NCBI GenBank assembly: GCA_965212595.1
Contig: CBDBVE010000024.1
Coordinates: 248,001 to 312,000, forward strand
DNA from: Poritiphilus sp965212595
Lineage (GTDB): Bacteria > Bacteroidota > Bacteroidia > Flavobacteriales > Flavobacteriaceae
Reading direction: 5' to 3'
Length of the DNA stretch: 64,000 bases
Positions 27,590 to 36,183 of this stretch are shown piece after piece. How positions within the stretch are numbered: the first letter of the stretch is position 1; the number at the start of each line of letters is the position of its first letter. The notes beneath the pieces are model-generated. The model made no database searches. It was not told the origin of the DNA and saw only the letters and a program-made list of their open reading frames with translations. The translations under genes were made by a program, and so were the position numbers.

Positions 27590-28715
27590 GGGGCAATGAT
27601 TTAAGGGTTAGGGCTACAATTCTTTCTAAATCATCTGTACTGAGATTAGAACCGCTAGGCAAACATAAGCCCCTGTTAAACAAATCTTCTGAAGTACCAT
27701 CTGTAAAGTGTTGGTATTTAGAAAATACAGGTTGCAAATGCATGGGCTTCCAAAGTGGTCTCGACTCAATATCTTCCTCCTGCAATTTTAATCTTATCTT
27801 TTCGCGAATTTCAAAAGATGGTGTAAGGATACAACTCAACCATCTATTGCTGAAATAAGCTTCAGGCTCTGCTAAAAAACTAATATCTTTTCGGTCTCCC
27901 AAGTGTTCTTTGTAATACTCAAAATTCTTTCTCCTAGCCATTACCCGGTCATCTAAAACCTCCATCTGACCTCGTCCGATACCGGCTAACACATTACTCA
28001 TCCTATAGTTATAACCAACTGTTGAATGCTGATAGTGCGGGGCCTTATCTCTAGCCTGAGTAGCCAGGAATACCGCCCGATTCTTTACTTCTTTGTTTTT
28101 AGACACCAGAGCGCCGCCACCAGAGGTGGTAATGATCTTATTCCCGTTAAAGGACAAAATACCAATATCTCCAAAGCTGCTACAAGCAACACCTTTATAG
28201 GTGCTTCCCAGGGCTTCTGCACTATCTTCTACAACAGGAATTTGATATTTTTGTGAAATTTCTGTTATCTCATCAACCATATAAGGCATTCCATAAAGAT
28301 GAACTGCCACAATGGCCTTTGGCTTCTTACCATTAGATATCCTCTCCAAGATGGCTTTTTCTAACAATTCTGGAGAAATATTCCAGGTGCTGCTTTCGCT
28401 GTCTATGAAAATTGGCGTGGCACCTAAATATAAAATCGGGTTAGCGGAAGCCGAAAAGGTGAAGCTCTGACAAAGTACTTCGTCTCCCTGAGAAATTCCT
28501 AAAAGTTCTAAAGCCAAATGAATTGCTCCGGTTCCGGAACTTAGTGCGGCTACATGAACACCCTCGCCTACATAATCGGCAATGGCCTCTTCAAACTTGT
28601 CTACGTTAGGGCCCAGGGGAGCTACCCAATTGGTATCAAAGGCCTCTTGGACGTAGGTTTGTTCCTTTCCACCCATATGTGGAGAAGATAGCCATATTTT
28701 AGTTGCAGTTACCAA
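27582..28715 (-). CDS. DegT/PglE-like PLP sugar aminotransferase
   Basis: The protein has 377 residues. Family motifs are IWLSSPHMGGKEQ (N terminus), SSGTGAIHLALE, VVEDSAEALGS and LSFNGNKIITTSGGG, where Lys193 is the PLP lysine. Relatives transfer an amino group to UDP- or GDP-4-keto-6-deoxy sugars (PglE, perosamine synthase). It overlaps the start of the PglF-like dehydratase, whose product is its likely substrate. The start is a TTG at 28715. An in-frame stop lies six codons upstream and there is no earlier ATG, so a non-ATG start is forced if the conserved N terminus is kept. This is the first gene of the dehydratase-wza-wzc transcript. Confidence 0.9.
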   Translation of the reverse strand: MVTATKIWLSSPHMGGKEQTYVQEAFDTNWVAPLGPNVDKFEEAIADYVGEGVHVAALSSGTGAIHLALELLGISQGDEVLCQSFTFSASANPILYLGATPIFIDSESSTWNISPELLEKAILERISNGKKPKAIVAVHLYGMPYMVDEITEISQKYQIPVVEDSAEALGSTYKGVACSSFGDIGILSFNGNKIITTSGGGALVSKNKEVKNRAVFLATQARDKAPHYQHSTVGYNYRMSNVLAGIGRGQMEVLDDRVMARRKNFEYYKEHLGDRKDISFLAEPEAYFSNRWLSCILTPSFEIREKIRLKLQEEDIESRPLWKPMHLQPVFSKYQHFTDGTSEDLFNRGLCLPSGSNLSTDDLERIVALTLKSLPHD

Positions 28716-29159
28716 TAATTGAGTAATTTGTTACTATCTAATTGTTTTTCAACGCCCGAAATTCCTTTCTACCGTTTCACAACGTGCAATACTAGCTGTT
28801 ACAAAACCCTCCTTAAAGCATTCCAAGATACAATATATCTTAATATGTTAATGCTTTTTTGCATTCAAATCACGAGCAAATCTAAGCTGTAAAATTAAAT
28901 ATATAAAGATTAGAGAGAAAAAATAGTATTAACAATTCGTCGAAAAGCCATTAAATAACGTCTAGGAGTAGAATGCGTGCAGTGAATGTCTTGTTACTAT
29001 CTATTTAAGATCGGCAAATACCCCATTTAACGGATGTTTGGCGCTTTTAGGCGTTTTAAGAGAACAAAAAAGCCCGGAGATGGTCTTCCTTGTAATTTTA
29101 TGGTTAATTTTGGCGCCGTAAAAAGGTAAGGCACACTTCTATTTTTGTAAAATAAACAT
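28716..29159. other. 444-bp divergent promoter region
   Basis: No gene is seen. It lies between two divergent glycan genes. An inverted repeat, AAGATA-CAATA-TATCTT, lies at 28825-28841, and AATGC/GCATT arms flank six T at 28850-28865. Both could be operator or RNA-structure elements for the minus-strand operon. Rightward boxes are listed separately. Confidence 0.45.
29105..29112 (+). promoter_or_regulatory. Possible -7 box for the UDP-glucuronate epimerase gene
   Basis: TAATTTTG matches TAnnTTTG and lies 47 nt before the start. A second match, TATTTTTG, is at 29140-29147, only 12 nt before the start. The first gives a more usual leader. Confidence 0.35.
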
Positions 29160-30188
29160 ATGAGAATCTTAGTAACAGGCGCAGCCGGATTTATTGGTTT
29201 TCACTTGGTAAAAAGGTTGTTAAAAAACGGCCATGAGGTGGTAGGTATAGATAACATCAATGACTACTATGATCAGGAATTAAAGTTTGCAAGACTCGAG
29301 GAACTTGGTATTCTAAAAGAAAAAGCAAAAACCTTTAACGAAAAAAACACAGCTGGCAAATACCAGGGTAAATTTAGCTTTGTGCGAATGCATCTTGAAG
29401 ATCGGGAAGCGCTCCCTGCGCTCTTTGAGGAGACCCCGATAGAAGCTGTGTGCAATTTGGCGGCCCAGGCAGGTGTTCGCTACAGTCTTGAAAACCCGGA
29501 GGCCTACGTTGATAGCAATATAGTTGGGTTCTTAAACTTGCTTGAATGCTGCAGACAGCATAAGATTAAACATCTGGTCTACGCCAGCAGTTCAAGCGTT
29601 TACGGTTCAAACAAGGAAATACCGTTTAAGGTAAGTCAGAATGTAGACCGCCCTGTTAGCCTTTATGCCGCAACCAAAAAGAGCAATGAGCTCATGGCTC
29701 ATACTTATAGCCATCTGTATGGTATCCCAACCACCGGATTGCGTTTCTTTACGGTATATGGTCCCTGGGGAAGACCAGATATGGCCTATTTCCTTTTTAC
29801 AGACGCCGTTTTGAAAGACCAGCCTATCAAAGTATTCAACTTTGGCAAAATGGAACGCGATTTTACATATATTGATGATATTGTAGAAGGTGTAGTACGA
29901 ATTTTAGAGAGCGACACTCAAAACCGGCTTGCTTCGGGAGAGCTTTATAAATTATACAATATCGGGAATAACAATTCGGTAAAACTAATGGATTTTATCA
30001 CTGCCATAGAAGACAAACTGGGTAAAGAAGCCCAGAAAGAAATGCTCCCCATACAACCGGGAGATGTTGAAAGGACATGGGCCGATGTCGATGACCTAAT
30101 AGCAGATTATAACTACAGGCCAAATACCGATGTTAAAGATGGAATGGAGCAATTTATAAAATGGTACAGAACATTCTATAAGATCTAG
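29160..30188 (+). CDS. UDP-glucuronate 4-epimerase-like NAD-dependent epimerase
   Basis: The protein has 342 residues, the usual length. It shows the Rossmann motif TGAAGFIG (6-13), NINDYYDQELKFARLEEL (a hallmark of the UDP-GlcA epimerase/CapI group), NLAAQAGVRYSLENP and the catalytic YAATKKSNE (Tyr-xxx-Lys), plus FTVYGPWGRPDMA. The enzyme makes UDP-galacturonate from UDP-glucuronate in the cytoplasm, which would supply an acidic sugar to the polysaccharide. It stands alone on the plus strand, convergent with the formyltransferase gene. Confidence 0.92.
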   Translation: MRILVTGAAGFIGFHLVKRLLKNGHEVVGIDNINDYYDQELKFARLEELGILKEKAKTFNEKNTAGKYQGKFSFVRMHLEDREALPALFEETPIEAVCNLAAQAGVRYSLENPEAYVDSNIVGFLNLLECCRQHKIKHLVYASSSSVYGSNKEIPFKVSQNVDRPVSLYAATKKSNELMAHTYSHLYGIPTTGLRFFTVYGPWGRPDMAYFLFTDAVLKDQPIKVFNFGKMERDFTYIDDIVEGVVRILESDTQNRLASGELYKLYNIGNNNSVKLMDFITAIEDKLGKEAQKEMLPIQPGDVERTWADVDDLIADYNYRPNTDVKDGMEQFIKWYRTFYKI

Positions 30189-30221
30189 GGTGTCTATTCC
30201 TTTTTAGTATTTTCAGCGTAG

Positions 30222-30995
30222 TTACTTCACCCCTTTAAAAATCCTTTTCTTAAGGTAATACCAAATCGTTGGATGATACCATAAATGACTTTCTTGGGTC
30301 TTACTTTTTTGAGGTTTGATGGCATCATTTAGGGCATCTTTTACGGCCTTCTTCATCAGCTTAACACCCTCACCCAGTTGCATATAGGTATATGTACTAA
30401 AGTTATCTTTTGATTCGGGTTTTATGATCCCCTGATACAGAATATTACCGGTGTCTATCCCGGCATCTACCAAATGAACAGTTACTCCGCAATTTTCGGG
30501 ATCCTCATTTGCCAAGGCCCAATAACCTCCATGTACGCCGCGATATTTGGGTGTAATTCCAACATGAGTGTTTATAAAGGGCGCCGAAACACCATTCAAG
30601 ATCTTTTTAGAGATAATGCGTGTTCCGTTTACGATAATTACATCCGGATTTATTTCTTTCAGAGTTTTCAGGCTGGTATCCGAGTTAACCGATGTTACAT
30701 GCAACCTCTTCTGTTCAGAAATGCCTTCGGAAGACAGCTTATAAGCCGCTTTTATTTCGGCTATTCTTTGCCTGGATCCTTTGCGAATTAAAGGAGCGCA
30801 GATGCCCTGAAAAAGTACCTGGCCAAAAACTTTCCAAAGCCCAAGCCTTTTTATTCTTCTTTTTAAAAACTTCTTAAGACCTGTACCCTCTTCAATAATT
30901 ACCCGCTCTATTGAAAACTCATGCTTAAGGCCATTATACATAAAGACGGTACTCTCACCCCCACCAGCCAGCATTACTATCTTTTTATCGGTCAT
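30222..30995 (-). CDS. Formyltransferase-fold enzyme, probable sugar N-formyltransferase
   Basis: The ATG at 30995 gives 257 residues; an upstream in-frame ATG at 31019 would lengthen the overlap with the previous gene. The core shows NTHVGITPKYRGVHGGYWAL and LVDAGIDTGNILYQG, keeping the Asn, His and Asp triad of formyltetrahydrofolate transferases. Methionyl-tRNA formyltransferase itself is larger and has a different C terminus. In a glycan locus, relatives formylate an amino sugar; that is the inference here. It overlaps the deacetylase by 11 bp, so the two act together or are co-translated. Confidence 0.8.
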   Translation of the reverse strand: MTDKKIVMLAGGGESTVFMYNGLKHEFSIERVIIEEGTGLKKFLKRRIKRLGLWKVFGQVLFQGICAPLIRKGSRQRIAEIKAAYKLSSEGISEQKRLHVTSVNSDTSLKTLKEINPDVIIVNGTRIISKKILNGVSAPFINTHVGITPKYRGVHGGYWALANEDPENCGVTVHLVDAGIDTGNILYQGIIKPESKDNFSTYTYMQLGEGVKLMKKAVKDALNDAIKPQKSKTQESHLWYHPTIWYYLKKRIFKGVK

Positions 30996-31977
30996 GCTTC
31001 TCTTTAATTTTTTCTGCAATAGCCTTCATAGTCAGGCTCTCAAAATCATATCTTGCATTGAGTTTTTGATAATGCTGAAGTATCCGCTCTAAAAACAAGA
31101 GATTTTCCTCTTGATACATGCCAAAATTATGTGGATGCCACCAAAGGTGAAACAGTTTCCCTTTTTTTGCTGCATAAGTCATGCTCTTTAGTATCCTCTG
31201 TAGACGCAGATTTTCAAGGAATCTAAGTCTTGGTGAATAGGGTCTTAAAAACCTGCTAGATGGTATATTGTAGGGATGGGTAGCCGAGATATCATCCATT
31301 TCATGGCAGCGATGGCCTGAAATATTAAAATAGGCATCTATCAATCTAAACCCCCTTCTAAAATAATTTTCATTCTCGCCAGATACTGCTTTGTGGAACC
31401 AGACATCTTCATTGCCACGATACGAATCAATCCCTAGTTCGGCGCAAACCTGGAGGTATTCGTTATTAAATTGGTTCCTTGGAAATACAAGGCTTTTCAA
31501 TGTGATATCTCGCTCTTTTGCAATGGCAATGGCAGCTTCCATATCCGCCCTGAAATCCTCCAGATCCTGCCCGTCTTCAAGACAATAGTAATGCGAAAAG
31601 GTATGGGTAGAAAGTTCTTGTTCCGGATATTTAGCGATCAGGCCTATCAGCGAGGAGGCGTAGTGATACTTATCTTCCTCCTCTGAATCTAACATGGTAT
31701 TAAAGTGACCATTATACGGAGATAGATTGGCATCTGCGTACTGCGGTTTTTTTGCAGGGCTAAATTTCTTTAACTCTTCTTTGGAGGAGGCGAACAGCAT
31801 CCCAACCGTGGCAAAAGTAGCCTTTACATCATATTTAGAAAAGAGCTCGAGCATTTTTGGAAGCGACTCCCATACGCCAAGGATATTAGCACCGTAGCTC
31901 TCTGGAGTAAGGGTATCTCTTACTCCCCAGAGTAACTCAAAGTCTAATGAAATTACAAACCGGCCAGTTTTGCTCAT
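30985..31977 (-). CDS. Polysaccharide deacetylase (NodB-like) family protein
   Basis: The protein has 330 residues. SLDFELLWG (10-18, Asp12) and STHTFSH (His125, His129) give the Asp and His-x3-His metal triad of carbohydrate esterase family 4. LVFPRNQFNNEYL and HLWWHPHNFG are later motif positions. There is no signal peptide, so it should act in the cytoplasm, perhaps on a lipid- or nucleotide-linked sugar. Its stop overlaps the start of the formyltransferase, suggesting removal of an acetyl group followed by formylation; this coupling is inference. Confidence 0.87.
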   Translation of the reverse strand: MSKTGRFVISLDFELLWGVRDTLTPESYGANILGVWESLPKMLELFSKYDVKATFATVGMLFASSKEELKKFSPAKKPQYADANLSPYNGHFNTMLDSEEEDKYHYASSLIGLIAKYPEQELSTHTFSHYYCLEDGQDLEDFRADMEAAIAIAKERDITLKSLVFPRNQFNNEYLQVCAELGIDSYRGNEDVWFHKAVSGENENYFRRGFRLIDAYFNISGHRCHEMDDISATHPYNIPSSRFLRPYSPRLRFLENLRLQRILKSMTYAAKKGKLFHLWWHPHNFGMYQEENLLFLERILQHYQKLNARYDFESLTMKAIAEKIKEKHDR

Positions 31978-32297
31978 AAACGTTTTTTAATGCCTATTAA
32001 GAAAATACAACGAACAAATATGAAATATAGTTTAAGGAAAACTCCTTATCACTAAGATATTGTTCTCCTTCGATTTCTTGTAAAATTATCCAATAGTTTG
32101 ATGATACCAAAAACACCTTTGTTTCCTGACAGATAAATCTCGTCTCGAAACCGTCAGAACAATCCTGCCGAAATATACAGACAGCTTACCGAAAATAGGT
32201 CTCACTGGCTTAAAGATTTCCTATCTTAGCCGCCGTAAACGGCGTTTTAAATAAAAGGGAATAAACCGCTGTTCCAAGCAGGTAATTTTAGAATTCT
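31978..32297. other. 320-bp divergent promoter region
   Basis: No gene is seen between the deacetylase and the sulfotransferase. TATCTTAG at 32222-32229 resembles a weak -7 box. A small hairpin, CGCCG-TAAA-CGGCG with TTTT after it (32231-32248), lies just downstream and might attenuate the rightward transcript. Confidence 0.4.
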
Positions 32298-33112
32298 ATG
32301 AAAGAATCGAGCAACTCTTTTTATATATCCATTAAGAGAATAACCAAAAATGCAATTACCTATTTTTTGGAAATAGGCGATACAGGAAGTTCATTATTAT
32401 TGGTCAACAGCGTACAGGTTCCAGTTTACTTGCAAACTTGTTGAGAGCACATCCAAAAATGGAGGTTGGTGGCGAACCTTTTCGTTTGCTCGAAGGGCAG
32501 AGCTGCCAGGAGGTCTGGGACAATAATTTTGGAAAGAAGCTGCCATGGATACAGTATGTTGGCTTTAAGCTTTTCTACTACCACCCGGAGGATAGCGAAG
32601 ATAAAAAGGTTTGGGATTTACTGGATGCCGATAAGGATGTCAAAATAATTCATATTCGAAGAGAAAATATGTTGAGAGCTTTTGTGTCTAAGAAAATTGC
32701 CAAAAAGACCGGAGCCTGGAATAGCAGGCAACAAGGTATGACTGTAAAGACCGAAGACAAAAGGGTTACCATAAACATTGAGGAATGCCTGGAAGAATTT
32801 CATAAGACTAAGTCGCTCGAAGCCAAATGCGCAAAAGATCGTTTTCACAATCACGATTACATGGAAATGACTTACGAAGAGTTTGTTGCTGATATCCCAC
32901 AACAATTTAGTAATGTGCTCAATTTTTTAGGGATCGCCCAGATTGAAGTTAAAGCCGCATTGAAAAGACAGAACCCTGAAGCCGTACAAGATTTGGTGGC
33001 TAATTATCAAGAAGTGCAAGATGCCCTTATTAAAACGGAGTTTGGTTATCTTGTTGAGGATACGCCTATTTCAGGAAGGCCAATTGCTGCTGAAAAAATC
33101 GAAGAAAAGTAG
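32298..33112 (+). CDS. Sulfotransferase, frame interrupted near the start
   Basis: The ATG at 32298 opens a frame reading MKESSNSFYISIKRITKNAI that stops soon after. The main frame carries the PAPS-binding start FIIIGQQRTGSSLLANLL and the rest of a sulfotransferase (HIRRENMLRAFVS, YMEMTYEEFV), but it has no ATG before a TTG at 32438, which would cut off the P loop. Adding one T to the run of six at 32363-32368 joins them as ITYFFGNRRYRKFIIIGQQR, 271 residues. These enzymes move sulfate from PAPS to a sugar hydroxyl. It could be an error, a mutation or a slipped-strand switch. Confidence 0.8.
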
Positions 33113-33268
33113 TGTTTTATCCGTAATCGTGTAATCGCCTGGGTTTTCCGACTTTCACTTCTCAGAAAATATATTGTAATCCAATACAGAAATCGAAGAT
33201 ATAGGAATTATATCGACTAATTGTCGGCACTAAAAACAATTCTAAAAATAAATTTCTTTCTTTGCCGT

Positions 33269-34597
33269 ATGAAAAAACTTCGCATCGTTTTCATTGTTGT
33301 AGCAGGACTATTTTTTTACTCCATCTTGCTTTCTTCCTTCGTCAGAAACATTTATTTAGCTCAGGACAAGGGTGAAAAGTGGGGTAGTCTTGCCAAACCG
33401 GTAAAGTTTATGGCAGAACTTCCATCAGCAATCAAACAGAGCGTGAATAAGCCCGAGTTTTATGTAAAAAATAAAAATTCGGAAGATGGAATTTCATTTA
33501 GTAACAAAACCGGGGTGCAGGGGTATCCAAAACTATTGGTTACTTACAAAACAGAAAAGTTCGGTCAGAAGTTTGAATTGCTAGATTTAAGTAATGGCAA
33601 AAGCATAAAAAAGTGGGAGCCAGATAATGAAAGTTTATATGCCAGGGCATATAACGAACTTAATCCCAGAAAGTCACCCAAAGGAAGTGATCTATATTTT
33701 ATGCATCCTTTATTGCTTAAAGATAGTTCGCTTATTTTTAGCTCACAGCTTACCAGTCTCCTAACCCGTATTGATAAAGACGGAACTCCGCTATGGCTCA
33801 ATAACGATCGTAGATATCATCATACCACCGAGTTTGATCATGAAGGAAATATCTACAGTTGTACCATGCCCTTTGTCTCTGGAAAATATGATATTCTACC
33901 AGAAGACTATGAGGGTTATAAAAATACGCTTATCGATGATGAGATAACTAAAATTAATCCAGAAACCGGGGAGGTTCTTTTCAGTAAATCAATCATTCAA
34001 ATCCTCATTGATAATGGGTACGAAAACCTATTGCTTTCTAAGGGCCAATTCATCAGCGACATCATACATCTAAACGATATTCAACCGGCGCTAACAACTA
34101 CAGAATATTGGCAAAAGGGAGATTTATTAGTTTCCTGCCGGAATATTAGTGCGGTTTTTCTTTACAGACCTTCAACAAATAAAATCATATGGCTTCGCAA
34201 TGGCCCATGGTACAATCAGCACGATGCTGATTTCTACGAGAATTCAAAAATCGTAGTTTTTGGGAACGACATTATACGCGAAGAAAGTACCACAAATCCT
34301 AAGGTAACCACACAAAATCTCTATTTTAACTCCAAAACCAAAAACAATGAGATCTACGTATATGATTTTGAAAAAGATAGCGTTAGTACACCATATCATC
34401 GCCTGATGCAAAAGGAAAAAGTTCGCACTAGGACTTCTGGAAGATGTGATATCTTGGAAAATGGCGATATCTTTGTTGAAGACACCAATAACGGTAGGGT
34501 TGTTATTGGAGATAGTATCAATAAAAAATTGGAATTTGTAAAAAGAATTGATCAGGAACATATTTCAAGTCTTTTCTGGAGTAGAATTATTTATTAA
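33269..34597 (+). CDS. Arylsulfotransferase-like (Arylsulfotran_2) membrane-anchored protein
   Basis: From the ATG at 33269 the protein has 442 residues. An N-terminal anchor (IVFIVVAGLFFYSILL) leads to a periplasmic beta-propeller. Motifs HHTTEFDHEGNIY, DIIHLNDIQPA, WLRNGPWYNQHDADF and DILENGDIFVEDTNNGR follow the arylsulfotransferase (ASST/Arylsulfotran_2) pattern, with His-rich active-site loops. Known ASSTs move sulfate between phenolic compounds without PAPS; the activity of this subgroup in glycan loci is not established. It is surrounded by PAPS-type sulfotransferases, so a role in sulfation outside the cytoplasm is plausible. CTTTGCCG lies just before the start. Confidence 0.72.
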   Translation: MKKLRIVFIVVAGLFFYSILLSSFVRNIYLAQDKGEKWGSLAKPVKFMAELPSAIKQSVNKPEFYVKNKNSEDGISFSNKTGVQGYPKLLVTYKTEKFGQKFELLDLSNGKSIKKWEPDNESLYARAYNELNPRKSPKGSDLYFMHPLLLKDSSLIFSSQLTSLLTRIDKDGTPLWLNNDRRYHHTTEFDHEGNIYSCTMPFVSGKYDILPEDYEGYKNTLIDDEITKINPETGEVLFSKSIIQILIDNGYENLLLSKGQFISDIIHLNDIQPALTTTEYWQKGDLLVSCRNISAVFLYRPSTNKIIWLRNGPWYNQHDADFYENSKIVVFGNDIIREESTTNPKVTTQNLYFNSKTKNNEIYVYDFEKDSVSTPYHRLMQKEKVRTRTSGRCDILENGDIFVEDTNNGRVVIGDSINKKLEFVKRIDQEHISSLFWSRIIY

Positions 34598-34612
34598 ATA
34601 AAATATTTCATC

Positions 34613-34765
34613 ATGTTTTTATACTTAGGACCCGGATTGGGAGGAGGAATTATAGCGATTATTACAGGTATTTTCTTAACTTTTTTCGCCTTTCTAGTAG
34701 CTATATTTTGGATCCCGCTAAAGCGATTCTTTAATTTTCTTAAGAGCAAAGTAAGCAAAGGATAG
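34613..34765 (+). CDS. 50-residue membrane protein
   Basis: A short frame, MFLYLGPGLGGGIIAIITGI..., with one or two membrane helices (6-40) and a basic C terminus. It starts 15 bp after the arylsulfotransferase-like gene and ends 1 bp before the next frame, which is typical operon packing. A Gly-rich start followed by a helix is common in small proteins beside sulfation genes of marine Bacteroidota, as far as I recall; no family name is offered. Its function is unknown. Confidence 0.6.
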   Translation: MFLYLGPGLGGGIIAIITGIFLTFFAFLVAIFWIPLKRFFNFLKSKVSKG

Positions 34766-34766
34766 T

Positions 34767-35162
34767 TTGATTTACATAACCATCTTTATTCTAACCATAC
34801 TCTCCTGTCTTATTTTTGAAAAGTTAGGAGTAGTTGCACTTGTAAAGAATCTAACCAATTCTTATAAGTCGCAATTGACGGTAATGAAAGATCCGAATAC
34901 CAGTGATGAGGAGAAACAAAAAGTGCTGCTAACACAAGTCTCAAAACAGATGGGCTACTTGTTAAAGCTCATAGGCAGCATTCTGTTATTTATTTCGCCT
35001 TTCCTCCTACTGATTGTTTTGGAAAAATTTATCCCTTCTATCGATGTCTCTGCGCTATACAACCTATACGGAATATTAACTTCCTTGATAGCGGTTGTCA
35101 TATACATTGTACTTAAAAAGCAATATGTCAAGTTACACAGCAACAGAGAAAACGCTCCATAA
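34767..35162 (+). CDS. Membrane protein of unknown function in the sulfation operon
   Basis: The protein has 131 residues from a TTG at 34767. Three hydrophobic stretches (1-22, 68-88, 98-115) flank a charged stretch with MKDPNTSDEEKQKVLLTQVSKQ. The only later ATG (codon 40) would remove the first helix, so TTG is preferred. It follows the 50-residue membrane protein by 1 bp and overlaps the next sulfotransferase by 38 bp. The two small membrane proteins may help the arylsulfotransferase-like protein or transport its donor; this is inference only. Confidence 0.6.
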   Translation: MIYITIFILTILSCLIFEKLGVVALVKNLTNSYKSQLTVMKDPNTSDEEKQKVLLTQVSKQMGYLLKLIGSILLFISPFLLLIVLEKFIPSIDVSALYNLYGILTSLIAVVIYIVLKKQYVKLHSNRENAP

Positions 35163-36147
35163 GCTCTACCTCTCTAACTATTTTATTTCTAAATCTTCCC
35201 TGGAACTTGAAGAAATACTTTATGGTTCTAAGGCCAAAAAATTGGAAATAAAAGAATACGTATTTATTTCGGGCTTAGCGCGTTCGGGCACCACTGCTCT
35301 CATGAATAAGATCTTTAGTACCGGCGAATATGCCTCCTTACAGTATTCTAATATGCCCATTTTGTTTTCGCCTAATATGTGGAACAAAAAGTTAAAGATA
35401 GACTCTCATGAACGTGCACATAAAGATGGTATCATAATAGATGGCAATTCTCCGGAAGAATTTGATGAGTACTATTGGAAAGTATTCTTAAATGATTCTT
35501 ATATCAAAGATGGACTTCTGGCGCACGAGGTACCTCAAAAAGTATTGGATAAATACTTAACCTATGTCAGCCTAATATGTCTTTCTAAAGGAAAACAAAA
35601 GTATATCTCTAAAAATAACAATAACATACTGAGACTATCGTCCTTAAAGAAAATTGAGGGCAGTAAAGTGGTTATTCTGTTTAGAGATCCAATAAGCCAT
35701 GCATCTTCCCTTAAGAAATTGCACAAAAGCTTTTCTGCAAGCCAGACAGAAGATCCGTTTGCACTTGACTATTTTAACTACCTGGGACATCACGAATTTG
35801 GATTGGGTCATAAACCATTTGTTTTAAACCCGAACCCAGAGCAGCAGGAGATGCCTTATGAAATAGATAGTTTAAATTATTGGTTGCAAATCTGGGTAAA
35901 CTACTACCAGTACCTGATAGAAAACATAGCTATGGTTGATCTTTTGATATCCTTCGAAGATTTGGTACAACAGCCAAATACTGTTTTTGAATATGTAGGG
36001 ACTAATTTGGACGTCAACACTCCTATGTACAGTGATAAAAAACATACCCCCTCCCAATATGACGCTCCCGACTGTGATTCTGCCCTGGTAAAGAGGGCGA
36101 ATGAAATTTATGAAAATCTAAATTTACTTAGAAAATATCCAGCCTAG
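35125..36147 (+). CDS. Sulfotransferase family protein
   Basis: From the ATG at 35125 the protein has 340 residues. VFISGLARSGTTALMNK puts the 5'-phosphosulfate loop at about 53-57 (RSGTT). KVVILFRDPISHASSL is the 3'-phosphate (PAPS) motif, and LISFEDLV is the conserved late strand. It transfers sulfate from PAPS to a glycan in the cytoplasm. It overlaps the preceding membrane-protein gene by 38 bp; an in-frame ATG 30 bp earlier is rejected because it lengthens the overlap. The PAPS-making genes lie about 12 kb downstream. Confidence 0.85.
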   Translation: MSSYTATEKTLHKLYLSNYFISKSSLELEEILYGSKAKKLEIKEYVFISGLARSGTTALMNKIFSTGEYASLQYSNMPILFSPNMWNKKLKIDSHERAHKDGIIIDGNSPEEFDEYYWKVFLNDSYIKDGLLAHEVPQKVLDKYLTYVSLICLSKGKQKYISKNNNNILRLSSLKKIEGSKVVILFRDPISHASSLKKLHKSFSASQTEDPFALDYFNYLGHHEFGLGHKPFVLNPNPEQQEMPYEIDSLNYWLQIWVNYYQYLIENIAMVDLLISFEDLVQQPNTVFEYVGTNLDVNTPMYSDKKHTPSQYDAPDCDSALVKRANEIYENLNLLRKYPA

Positions 36148-36183
36148 TCGAGCCACAAATGCTTGACATAAAATAATTTAACT

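Noticed and set aside
32231..32248. CGCCG/CGGCG hairpin as a true terminator
   Set aside because: The stem has only five pairs and lies between divergent genes; left as a possible attenuator in the region entry.
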